From NCBI GenBank assembly GCA_003506435.1, contig DOAQ01000036.1, positions 248,001 through 312,000 on the forward strand: a stretch of DNA of 64,000 bases, read 5' to 3'. A program made the translations under genes and the position numbers. Positions 50,665 through 59,083 of the stretch are shown here, one piece after another (position 1 is the first letter of the stretch; every line of letters begins with the position of its first letter). This stretch comes from Prolixibacteraceae bacterium (GTDB taxonomy: Bacteria; Bacteroidota; Bacteroidia; Bacteroidales; Prolixibacteraceae). The notes under the pieces were generated by a model. It searched no databases. It had not been told where the DNA came from and worked only from the letters and a program-made list of their open reading frames with translations.

Positions 50665-52443
50665 ATGAACTCAGAGAATAAAAAGGATATGTATGCAAGA
50701 GCACATCAGGAAGCAGAGAACTTCCTGAACAACGAAAAGCAGTTTCATCTGGGGATGCTGCCCACGGAACAGTCGAACCCGAAAACGTGTGGCCTCGACC
50801 AACGATTCGCTTCTTCTCCGGCAGAAGGGATCAAACTGTTGTTGTCGGTTGACCGCGATGTTCAGGCGATGGCCAAAAAAGTGCTGGCTTCGGAACAATT
50901 TCAGAAAATGGTGGAAGCCGGAACGCTTGCGGTTACCAGCGGGAAAAAGATTGTTTTTTCCGGCTGCGGGGCAACCGGGCGCCTCAGCATCCTGCTGGAA
51001 TCAATGTGGCGTTGCTTCTTCAGGGAACTGCGCCGGGAACATCCTGCTATTTATACAAAAGCCGCCCGGTTTGAAAATTCAGTTTTCAGCATTATGACCG
51101 GCGGCGATTACGCCCTGATTCGCTCGGTCGAATATTTTGAAGACTACCAGCAATTTGGCCGGCAACAGGTGAAAGAAATGAACATTACCGAAGGCGATGT
51201 ACTAATCGCCATTACCGAAGGCGGCGAAACTTCATCCGTACTTGGAACAGTTGATGAATCGGCCAACCGTGGTGCAAAAGTGTTCCTGCTATTCAACAAT
51301 CCGGCAGATATTTTGGCAAAATACATCGAACGTTCCCGGAAGGCCATCGAAGACCCGCGGGTAACGGTTGTTGATTTATATTGTGGCCCGATGGCGGTTG
51401 CCGGTTCAACCCGGATGCAGGCCACCACATCGGAACAGTTGATTGGCGGAGCTGGGCTGGAAATTATTCTCGGCAATTGCCTTCAGCAGGTTCTCCTGCC
51501 CGAAGAACTGGAACTCATCCATGTCAGGAATATTGATTATGCGGAAGAGTTTACTACCCTTTTGAACGAACTGAGCTCCGACAGCAATACAAAAACGCTG
51601 GGCAGCTACCTGGAGATGGAGAAAGAGATCTATCAGGAAAATGGGTTGATCACCTATTTTGCAAAAGACTTCCTGTTGGATATTTTTACTGACACTACCG
51701 AACGGGCGCCTACTTTTATGTTGCCTCCCTTTAAAAAGTTCGACGATCAGGTTTCCTTGCCATCCTGGGCGTTTGTAAAAAACCCGCTTTTGCCCACTAC
51801 TGAAGCATGGGAATATGTACTGGGCCGCCCGGTACGCTGCCTTGAATGGACCAGCGACTTGTACCGGCAGATGGGCGTTCCTGATTCGCTTGCTTCTGCA
51901 CCGCCACAGCTCGATAAAACCCAGATTGTAAAATTTCATATCGGGAACGAAGAAGACCTGTCGCGTTTGTCGAGAACACCGAACAGGGCGATAAACATTC
52001 TGGGAAGCCGGGAAGTTGAAAACGCCTCGTACAGCGAATACAAAACGGCATTCAATCGTTGCACTGAAAAGTTTCAGGGACGAACTTCCCTGTTGGTTGG
52101 CAACAGTAGCGAACCGGCTGATTTCCGGATTTCCTGCACCCCAGTCCCATCGGCATTAAATCTGATGGACCACATGGCGATAAAACTGGTGCTGAACACC
52201 GTTTCGACCGGCACAATGATTTTGATGGGCCGGGTAACCAGCAACTGGATGAGCTGGGTGGAAGTTTCCAACAAGAAACTCAGGGACAGGGGAATCCGTT
52301 TGATTTCCGAGTTGTGCGAAGTAGATTACAGGGAAGCCTGTTATGCGCTCCATGAAACACTGGAAGAAATGAAAACGCTCGATTTTACCAATCAGGAAAG
52401 ACCTTCTCCGGTACAATACACGATCAGAAAATTCATAAAATAA
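50665..52443 (+). CDS. Double-SIS MurQ/GKRP-like protein (putative sugar-phosphate etherase or sensor)
   Basis: The 592-residue cytoplasmic protein matches N-acetylmuramate 6-phosphate etherase (MurQ) at both ends: LPTEQSNPKTCGLD, the first SIS loop SGCGATGRLSILLES, GGDYALIRSVEYFEDY, AGSTRMQATTSEQL, and LVLNTVSTGTMILMGRV near the end. A segment of about 250 residues is inserted before that last block, as in mammalian glucokinase regulatory protein. The MurQ base Glu114 aligns with Glu159, but the proton donor Glu83 aligns with Met114 (Glu112 lies two residues before). It may cleave a sugar lactyl ether, a related bond, or only bind a sugar phosphate. Confidence 0.82.
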   Translation: MNSENKKDMYARAHQEAENFLNNEKQFHLGMLPTEQSNPKTCGLDQRFASSPAEGIKLLLSVDRDVQAMAKKVLASEQFQKMVEAGTLAVTSGKKIVFSGCGATGRLSILLESMWRCFFRELRREHPAIYTKAARFENSVFSIMTGGDYALIRSVEYFEDYQQFGRQQVKEMNITEGDVLIAITEGGETSSVLGTVDESANRGAKVFLLFNNPADILAKYIERSRKAIEDPRVTVVDLYCGPMAVAGSTRMQATTSEQLIGGAGLEIILGNCLQQVLLPEELELIHVRNIDYAEEFTTLLNELSSDSNTKTLGSYLEMEKEIYQENGLITYFAKDFLLDIFTDTTERAPTFMLPPFKKFDDQVSLPSWAFVKNPLLPTTEAWEYVLGRPVRCLEWTSDLYRQMGVPDSLASAPPQLDKTQIVKFHIGNEEDLSRLSRTPNRAINILGSREVENASYSEYKTAFNRCTEKFQGRTSLLVGNSSEPADFRISCTPVPSALNLMDHMAIKLVLNTVSTGTMILMGRVTSNWMSWVEVSNKKLRDRGIRLISELCEVDYREACYALHETLEEMKTLDFTNQERPSPVQYTIRKFIK

Positions 52444-52450
52444 AACCGAT

Positions 52451-54691
52451 ATGGGAAAGATGGAACGAAGATTAATGACATTCACTTTGATCGCTTTCAA
52501 TTTATTTTCCTTTGCTTCCGTTGCAAAAGACAAGAAACAAACCTCGTCAACGGTGTTACAAACAACAATGGGAAAGTTGACGTACAGCACCAATGGGCTT
52601 CAGTTGGAGACAAACGGGAAATGCCCGTCTTCGGTAGCAACCGGAGATGCCTTGTGGTTTGTCGTCCTGCAAAATCTTTCTGACAATACGAAAGAAGTAG
52701 TCATCAGCGATAAAGAAAATGTACCGGAAATTGATGCAACTGCAAACGGTTTCCGGTTGGTATATAATCAGCTTGTTCTTGACGGGAAAACGTGGAATGT
52801 AAAAGTTGAACTGGATTTTTCTGTTCAGGATGGAGCTTTTCAGGTAAGCGGAACAATTCATAATCAGGTCAACGATTGGGTTGTGATGAAATTTATCGGG
52901 CCTGTTTTGAATGGTATCAACGCAAATCTTTCCTCTTTCCCTTTATTGATGCCCTGTGGTTTAGGCCAGAAATTTATAAAAGAGCCATCAGCCGAAAATC
53001 CCATCAACAAAGTCACCATGAAAGGAGCTTTGGCGTGGAAATATAATAAAGCTGTATCCGCTTACGAAATGACGGCTGAATATCCATGCCGTTTTGCGAC
53101 GATGCAGTGGTGTGCAATGGCCGGAGAAAACGGGGGACTTTATTTTGCGAGCCACGACAAAGAATTCGGTTCGAAGCAATTTCGGGTCAGGTATCAGCCT
53201 GAAGCCAAAACCTTCGGGCTGGCTTTTATGCATGATCTGACTTGTTTTGCCGGGCAAAGCTGGTCTATTCCTCCCCAAATCATCATGCCGTATGCAGGAA
53301 CATGGCATAAAGGAGCTGACTATTATCGCGCCTGGTACAACACCGCAACTTGGCTTCAGGAGGTTCCGGTTTGGGCACAAAATTCATCGGGTTGGATGCT
53401 GACGATCTTGAAACAGCAAAACGATGAAATCATGTGGAATTATGGTGATTTGGCTGAATTGAACCGCTTATCAACCGAACGGGGGCTTGATCTGATTGGG
53501 TTATTCGGATGGACTGCCGGGGGGCACGACCGGTTCTATCCTTATTATGATCCCGATTCAGCCATGGGTGGACGCGAGGCTTTGGTAAAGGCTTTGAGTG
53601 ATATCCGAAAAAGTGGCAAACGCTCCATTTTGTATGCCAATGGACAGTTGATAGATCAACATGGAACCGACTACTGGGATAAAACCGGAAAAAGTATCAC
53701 GGTATTGAAAAAAGACGGAACACTGGACTACGAAAAGTGGCACAAATATACAGATGCCCCGGCCCGTTATCATGGACTTGCCTGTTTGGGAACCGGTGAA
53801 TGGTATCAGCGAATGCTTTCACTGGCCATGCAGGCCAATGAGCTTGGTGCTGACGGAATCCTGTATGACCAGTTGGCTGTTCGTCCTCCTAAAATTTGCT
53901 ATTCTCCCGATCATGGACATTCGGTTCCTGCTATCGTTTATGCAAAAGACCGATGCCGTTTATTAGATTGCATTACTTCATATATGAAAACCATCAATCC
54001 TGAATTTATTGTGATGACCGAAGGATTGTGCGATGCCGAGTTGAATTCGGTATATTATTTTCATGGCTACGAAAATGGCGTATATGTTCCGCTACAGGAA
54101 GAATTTTCGGCCCGCCTGGATGGAACCGCGCCTACTTTTATTTTTCCTGAAATGTTCAAATATACTTTCCCTGAAGTTTTAACAACAACCCGCAATCCTG
54201 CCCCGGTAAATAATCGTTTGATATTGAATTATGCTACTGTTTACGGGTTGAGACAGGAACTTGAATCGCGCTATGCCGCCGATGTAAGATATTTAAAAGA
54301 AAACCGGATTCCGGTACTGGATGATTATTCGAATGTCATCAGCAAGCCTGATCTTGATCTGGTTAGAAGCGAGGATCCGGTTGCTTCACGAATTTATACC
54401 CGTCAGGTGATAGATTTTCAACGAGAGAATTTTGACCTGTTGTGGAAAGGAAAATTTGTGGATGAAAAGGGTTTCACCATACAAGCGTGTACTACTATTG
54501 TTGCGAAGGCTTTTGTCTCCGGCAACCGGATGGGAATTGTGGTTTGGAATACCGGTTCTCAGGATGAACAATTTACGCTCAAAGTTCCCGGATATACATT
54601 TGAATATGCAACAGAACCAGGAAAAATAAATGTAAATCCATACGATAAATTACCGGCAGAACACATTCGCCTATTAATTTGGAAGAAATGA
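52451..54691 (+). CDS. DUF6259 TIM-barrel protein (putative glycoside hydrolase), second copy
   Basis: This 746-residue exported protein is a paralogue of the 47326 product with the same layout: signal peptide, N-terminal beta-sandwich, TIM barrel (WAQNSSGWMLTILKQQNDEIMWNYGDL ... GLFGWTAGGHDRFYPYYDPDSAMGGREAL) and C-terminal beta domain ending in HIRLLIWKK. The candidate catalytic residues recur as Asp473 in GADGILYDQLAV and Glu524 in VMTEG. Two divergent copies in one operon suggest two linkages or two positions in the same glycan. The stop overlaps the next start by 4 bp. Confidence 0.78.
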   Translation: MGKMERRLMTFTLIAFNLFSFASVAKDKKQTSSTVLQTTMGKLTYSTNGLQLETNGKCPSSVATGDALWFVVLQNLSDNTKEVVISDKENVPEIDATANGFRLVYNQLVLDGKTWNVKVELDFSVQDGAFQVSGTIHNQVNDWVVMKFIGPVLNGINANLSSFPLLMPCGLGQKFIKEPSAENPINKVTMKGALAWKYNKAVSAYEMTAEYPCRFATMQWCAMAGENGGLYFASHDKEFGSKQFRVRYQPEAKTFGLAFMHDLTCFAGQSWSIPPQIIMPYAGTWHKGADYYRAWYNTATWLQEVPVWAQNSSGWMLTILKQQNDEIMWNYGDLAELNRLSTERGLDLIGLFGWTAGGHDRFYPYYDPDSAMGGREALVKALSDIRKSGKRSILYANGQLIDQHGTDYWDKTGKSITVLKKDGTLDYEKWHKYTDAPARYHGLACLGTGEWYQRMLSLAMQANELGADGILYDQLAVRPPKICYSPDHGHSVPAIVYAKDRCRLLDCITSYMKTINPEFIVMTEGLCDAELNSVYYFHGYENGVYVPLQEEFSARLDGTAPTFIFPEMFKYTFPEVLTTTRNPAPVNNRLILNYATVYGLRQELESRYAADVRYLKENRIPVLDDYSNVISKPDLDLVRSEDPVASRIYTRQVIDFQRENFDLLWKGKFVDEKGFTIQACTTIVAKAFVSGNRMGIVVWNTGSQDEQFTLKVPGYTFEYATEPGKINVNPYDKLPAEHIRLLIWKK

Positions 54692-56787
54692 AAAAGTTAC
54701 TATTATTGATTTTTGTAATGATTATTCTTGTATTTAATTCATGTAAGAAACAGGAAATGGTCGTCTTATTCGATTCAGAAAAACCGTATGTAGCTGATAA
54801 TATTGCTTCTCTTTATGGAGGAACTTTTAATCAGGAAGGCAAAGTATTGAAAGTCCATTCCCCGGTTTCTTCAAAATATTCAGGAATAAAAATAAACGGA
54901 CAATGGAATTTGTCGCAGTGCAACAACCTGATCATCGAGGCTACCAATTTCGATACAAAAGAATATCTCCCTTTGACGATTCATCTGGAAGGACCCGGCG
55001 CTTCGCTTTCGAAGCAGAAAAACATTTTTCTGGAACGGGTCTATGTTCCGGCAGGAGAAACCCGGTGTTTTTCAATTCCTCTTCCATCCGTTTTGCCAAA
55101 TCCTGAAGTGGAGGAACTGTGCAAAGGGATGCGCCGCGACCCGTTTTATCAATGGGGAAGTATTTCTACGCTCGATTTAAAGGAAGTTGTTGCGGTTGCC
55201 GTATATGTTCATCACCCCCGCGAAAATTGGGACTGGGCGCTGAACAGTGTAACAGCAGAAATGGGTAAACCCAACGAACCGTACAGTTGGATGACCATGA
55301 CCAAGGATGAATTTTTCCCGTTTATCGACAAATATGGACAATTCAAACACAACGATTGGAAAGGAAAAGTTCATTCGGACGAAGATTTAAAAACAGCTCA
55401 TGTTCAGGAATTGGAAGATTTGAAGAAATATCCGGGCCCGGAAAAACGCAGCCGCTATGGTGGATGGTTTGATGGCCCAAAACAGGAAGCCACGGGTAAT
55501 TTTCGCGTTGAAAAAATAAATGGGAAATGGTGGATGATAGATCCCGATGGATATTTGTACTGGTCGCATGGGGTGGTGCGGGTAACACCGTCTACAGCCA
55601 TGACACCTCTGGATGGACGGAAATTTTATTTTTCTGAGTTACCGGAAGCGGGGACTGAATATGCTGAATTTTACACCACCCGCGATGAATTGCTTTATCC
55701 GTATTATGTTGCCCGGAATATCAAAGAAATTTATGATTTCTCGGCGGCCAACATCAAACGCAAATACGGTGAAAACTGGCGTAAGGATTATGCAGATATG
55801 GCTCAGACGCGCCTGAAAAGCTGGGGGCTGAACACCATTGCAAACAGTTCCGACAAGTCTATTTGCCTGATGCGCCAAATGCCTTATACCGACCGGATCG
55901 AACTCAAATCGCCCGATCTGGAAAGCAGTTCCGGTGTTTGGTGGAAATTTAAAGACCCGTTCCATCCTGAATTCCGTACGAACTTCCACAAGCAACTGAT
56001 GGAGCGAATAGAAGAACTCGACGATCCGTGGTGCCTGGGATTTTTCGTAGACAATGAAATTGACTGGGGTGAACCGTCAACGCTGGGAGAATGGACCCTG
56101 CAATGTCCGGCAACCCAACCTGCAAAAATTGAAATGCTGAATATGCTGAAAAATAAATATAAGAATATACAGGCGTTGAATGCAGCATGGGGAAAAACGT
56201 ATTCTTGTTGGGAAGATATTTTAAAATCAACAGATAAACCGGTCGAAAAAGCAATGAATGACTGTATCGAATTTTCAGTCATGATGACTGATGCTTACTT
56301 CAGCAATGTGCGGGATGAATTCAAAAAAGTGGCACCAAACAAACTTTACATGGGTTGCCGTTTTGCCGGTTCCAACGAAAATGTGATCCGCATCGGGGCC
56401 AAATATTGCGATGTGATCAGTTATAATATATACAAACGAAACCTCTACGGATTTGCTTTGCCCGAAGGGTTGGACAAACCTGTGATGATTGGCGAATTTC
56501 ATTTTGGCGCACTCGACCGGGGAATGTTCCATCCGGGACTGGTGAAAACTGCGAATCAGGAGGAACGGGCACAATGTTATGCTGAATATGTTGAATCAGC
56601 GCTTCGGCACCCAAATATTATCGGTACTCACTGGCACCAGTTTGCCGACCAGGCTACAACAGGCCGGTTCGACGGTGAAAACTTTCAGGTCGGTTTTGTT
56701 GATGTTTGCGATAATCCATATCCTGAAACCATCGCCAAAATTAGGGAGGTGGGATACCGGATGTATGATGTTAGAAATGAAAAATAG
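54688..56787 (+). CDS. GH50-like (beta-agarase-like) lipoprotein
   Basis: The 699-residue lipoprotein (lipobox VFNSC) has an N-terminal carbohydrate-binding-like beta domain (about 25-200), then a TIM barrel preceded by FRVEKINGKWWMIDPDGYLYW, a hallmark of the agarase-related clan GH-A families. Putative catalytic residues are Glu457 in FFVDNEIDWG (acid/base) and Glu603 in MIGEFHFGALD (nucleophile). GH50 enzymes cut beta-1,4 bonds in agarose and related galactans; other clan GH-A activities are possible. Start at ATG 54688 overlaps the previous stop (ATGA). Confidence 0.82.
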   Translation: MKKLLLLIFVMIILVFNSCKKQEMVVLFDSEKPYVADNIASLYGGTFNQEGKVLKVHSPVSSKYSGIKINGQWNLSQCNNLIIEATNFDTKEYLPLTIHLEGPGASLSKQKNIFLERVYVPAGETRCFSIPLPSVLPNPEVEELCKGMRRDPFYQWGSISTLDLKEVVAVAVYVHHPRENWDWALNSVTAEMGKPNEPYSWMTMTKDEFFPFIDKYGQFKHNDWKGKVHSDEDLKTAHVQELEDLKKYPGPEKRSRYGGWFDGPKQEATGNFRVEKINGKWWMIDPDGYLYWSHGVVRVTPSTAMTPLDGRKFYFSELPEAGTEYAEFYTTRDELLYPYYVARNIKEIYDFSAANIKRKYGENWRKDYADMAQTRLKSWGLNTIANSSDKSICLMRQMPYTDRIELKSPDLESSSGVWWKFKDPFHPEFRTNFHKQLMERIEELDDPWCLGFFVDNEIDWGEPSTLGEWTLQCPATQPAKIEMLNMLKNKYKNIQALNAAWGKTYSCWEDILKSTDKPVEKAMNDCIEFSVMMTDAYFSNVRDEFKKVAPNKLYMGCRFAGSNENVIRIGAKYCDVISYNIYKRNLYGFALPEGLDKPVMIGEFHFGALDRGMFHPGLVKTANQEERAQCYAEYVESALRHPNIIGTHWHQFADQATTGRFDGENFQVGFVDVCDNPYPETIAKIREVGYRMYDVRNEK

Positions 56788-56794
56788 AAAAGCT

Positions 56795-58291
56795 ATGGAA
56801 TTGATGTTCAGATTTATCGTGTTTTTCCAGATCGTTATGTTTTTGTTGCTTTCCTGTAAAAAAGAGGATGATCCGGACAATCCAGGAACCGATCCGGTGG
56901 TAATTACCTATGAAGGGAAGGTGCTTTGCGATCAAAAAGGAATTGAAGGAGTTGTGGTAACCGATGGTTATGCCTGCACGGTAACCGATGCAAATGGTTT
57001 TTATTCTCTCGAATATAATTCTACAGCAACTAACATTTATATTTCTTCGCCTGCCGGGTATACGGTACCGGTGGAAAACAGTGTCCCGAAATTTTGGGTC
57101 AGGCTGAAAAGTATTTCCGACAAAAAAAACATCAATTTCAACCTAACCAAACTGAGTGTTTCTGATACGAAGCATTATTTTATTGCCGTGGGCGATCCGC
57201 AGGTGCGGAACAGTGCTGAGTTGGACGAGTTAAAACCGATTCTGGACTATATGGTGCAGGATATCAGTACGTCGGGGCTCAACCCAGTGCATTTGATGGT
57301 TGCAGGAGATATTGTTTTCAATACGCCGAACATGCACGATCAAAGCAAAACTTATTTTTCCAGGGTAAAACAACCGGTGTATTATTCCATTGGCAATCAT
57401 GACCACGTATTTGATAAAACCCAGACCCCTTCGGTAAACTATGACAGGACTGCTGATTCGGTTTATGTCCGTCATTACGGGCCAACCTATTATTCTTTTA
57501 ATAAGGGAAGTGTTCATTATATGGTATTGGACAATATTTATTTTAAAGGGGGCGCCGATGCAGAGTACACAACTCAGTTAACTACAACTCAGTTAAACTG
57601 GGTAAAGAAAGATCTTTCGTATGTAACGAAGGATAAAACATTGGTTCTATTGTTTCACTCTCCCACTGATTCCCCGTATTCATCGTCGCTTATAGGCAAC
57701 AGTGGCGACTTGTATGCCCTGTTGACGGGATATGCTGGTGTCCATATTATTTGCGGGCATACGCATTATAATTACGTGGTAACCGATTATCCCGGTATTA
57801 CGGAACACATTGTCGGGGCAGCCTGTGGTGGTTGGTGGGAAGGCCCTGTGTGTCCTGACGGGGCTCCACTGGGGTATAAAATATTTGAAGTGGATGGAAC
57901 AAACGTAAAATGGACATATCGGTCGTATGTCAATCCGAATGAACATTTTAGCGTATTCAAACCGGGTACCCGAAATGCACTTCTTCCTCCGGCAGATGAA
58001 TTGCTGGTGAATGTTTGGGACTGGGATAAAAACTGGACGGTTAGCTGGTCAGCCGACGGAGGGGCAACTTTTCAGCAAATGACCCAAGTTTCCAGCCGGA
58101 CATACGATCCCACTGCGTTTGAATATTTTGGTGCCGTTGATGATACGGCGGTTCCAGCCGGAAGAACGTGGATTGAAGCGAGTCCGACCTATCATATTTT
58201 TAAATGTGTGCCCCCGTTGGTTGTGAATAAAGTGGTGATAAAAGTAGTTGATTGTTTTGGCCGGGAATACCGACAAGATGTAAATTTGTAA
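56795..58291 (+). CDS. Calcineurin-like phosphoesterase lipoprotein
   Basis: The 498-residue lipoprotein (lipobox LLLSC) has an N-terminal beta domain (about 40-130), a metallophosphatase core and a C-terminal beta domain (about 350-498). Metal-binding motifs are visible: GDPQ, VAGDIVFN, GNHDH, LLFHSP and CGHTHYN. This three-part layout is common in exported Bacteroidota phosphoesterases of unknown substrate. In this operon it may remove phosphate or another ester from glycan fragments. Several in-frame ATGs exist upstream inside the previous gene; I chose 56795 because the signal peptide starts there. Confidence 0.85.
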   Translation: MELMFRFIVFFQIVMFLLLSCKKEDDPDNPGTDPVVITYEGKVLCDQKGIEGVVVTDGYACTVTDANGFYSLEYNSTATNIYISSPAGYTVPVENSVPKFWVRLKSISDKKNINFNLTKLSVSDTKHYFIAVGDPQVRNSAELDELKPILDYMVQDISTSGLNPVHLMVAGDIVFNTPNMHDQSKTYFSRVKQPVYYSIGNHDHVFDKTQTPSVNYDRTADSVYVRHYGPTYYSFNKGSVHYMVLDNIYFKGGADAEYTTQLTTTQLNWVKKDLSYVTKDKTLVLLFHSPTDSPYSSSLIGNSGDLYALLTGYAGVHIICGHTHYNYVVTDYPGITEHIVGAACGGWWEGPVCPDGAPLGYKIFEVDGTNVKWTYRSYVNPNEHFSVFKPGTRNALLPPADELLVNVWDWDKNWTVSWSADGGATFQQMTQVSSRTYDPTAFEYFGAVDDTAVPAGRTWIEASPTYHIFKCVPPLVVNKVVIKVVDCFGREYRQDVNL

Positions 58292-58327
58292 GGCAAAAAA
58301 AATAGTGTCCAATCGAATAAATATAAT

Positions 58328-59083
58328 ATGGCCCGAAAAAATATACAAATCGGCCTTTTCATACCCTGTTACATTGACCAGTTCTACCCGCAGGTAGGAG
58401 TTGCTACCTTGGAACTGTTGCAAAAGCTGGGACTGGATGTTCGTTACCCGATGAAACAAACCTGTTGCGGGCAGCCGCTTGCCAACAGTGGAGCGGAAAA
58501 AAAAGCCATAAAGACGTATCAGAATTTTATCCGCAATTTCAGCGAATTCGATTATGTGGTTTCGCCTTCAGGCAGTTGTGTCTATCATGTGCGGGAACAT
58601 TACAACATACTTGAACAAACCGAAGAAGTAAAAAAAGTCAGGCAAAATACTTACGAACTCTGCGAATTCCTGGTCGATATATTGGGCATTGATGACCTGA
58701 AAATCCGGTTCCCCCACAAGGTAGGCATCCACCAGAGTTGCCACGGATTGCGCGGGTTGAAACTGGGCAAATCGTCGGAACTGGTTGCCGAAAGCTATTC
58801 GAAAGTCCATCGTTTGCTGGAGAAAGCGGATGGAATTGAGATCATCCGGCTTGACAGGGAAGACGAGTGTTGTGGTTTTGGCGGCACATTTTCCATTTTC
58901 GAACCCGATGTATCCGTAAAGATGGGAAAGATGCGGGTTCACGACCACGAAACCAATGGGGCGGAAATCATTACGGCTACCGACATGTCGTGCCTGATGC
59001 ACCTGGAAGGAATTATCCGCAGGGAAAAGAAAGCCTTAAAAGTGATGCACATTGCCGAAATTTTAAACAGCAACAGCCTATGA
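58328..59083 (+). CDS. lutA: Lactate utilisation protein A (Fe-S cluster subunit)
   Basis: The 251-residue protein carries two CCG domains (cysteine-rich, heterodisulfide-reductase-like): TCCGQPLANSGAE with FIPCYIDQFYP before it, and DECCGFGGTFSI with HQSCHGLRGLKLG before it. It is the LutA/YkgE subunit of the LutABC complex that oxidises lactate to pyruvate. The gene follows the phosphoesterase gene by 36 bp on the same strand and overlaps lutB by 4 bp. Its presence in this operon suggests that locus 2 catabolism yields lactate. Confidence 0.93.
   Translation: MARKNIQIGLFIPCYIDQFYPQVGVATLELLQKLGLDVRYPMKQTCCGQPLANSGAEKKAIKTYQNFIRNFSEFDYVVSPSGSCVYHVREHYNILEQTEEVKKVRQNTYELCEFLVDILGIDDLKIRFPHKVGIHQSCHGLRGLKLGKSSELVAESYSKVHRLLEKADGIEIIRLDREDECCGFGGTFSIFEPDVSVKMGKMRVHDHETNGAEIITATDMSCLMHLEGIIRREKKALKVMHIAEILNSNSL

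Noticed and set aside
50665..52443. Confident naming of the SIS protein as murQ
   Set aside because: The proton-donor Glu is replaced, the protein is twice the usual length with an insert, and no MurNAc-specific genes are nearby.
56579..56794. Upstream extension of the phosphoesterase frame
   Set aside because: It runs through the 3' end of the GH50-like gene in another frame; the lipoprotein signal peptide starts at 56795.
58867..59079. Upstream extension of lutB inside lutA
   Set aside because: The extension lies in another frame of the conserved lutA sequence and LutB homology begins at the ATG at 59080, which overlaps the lutA stop in the usual coupled fashion.
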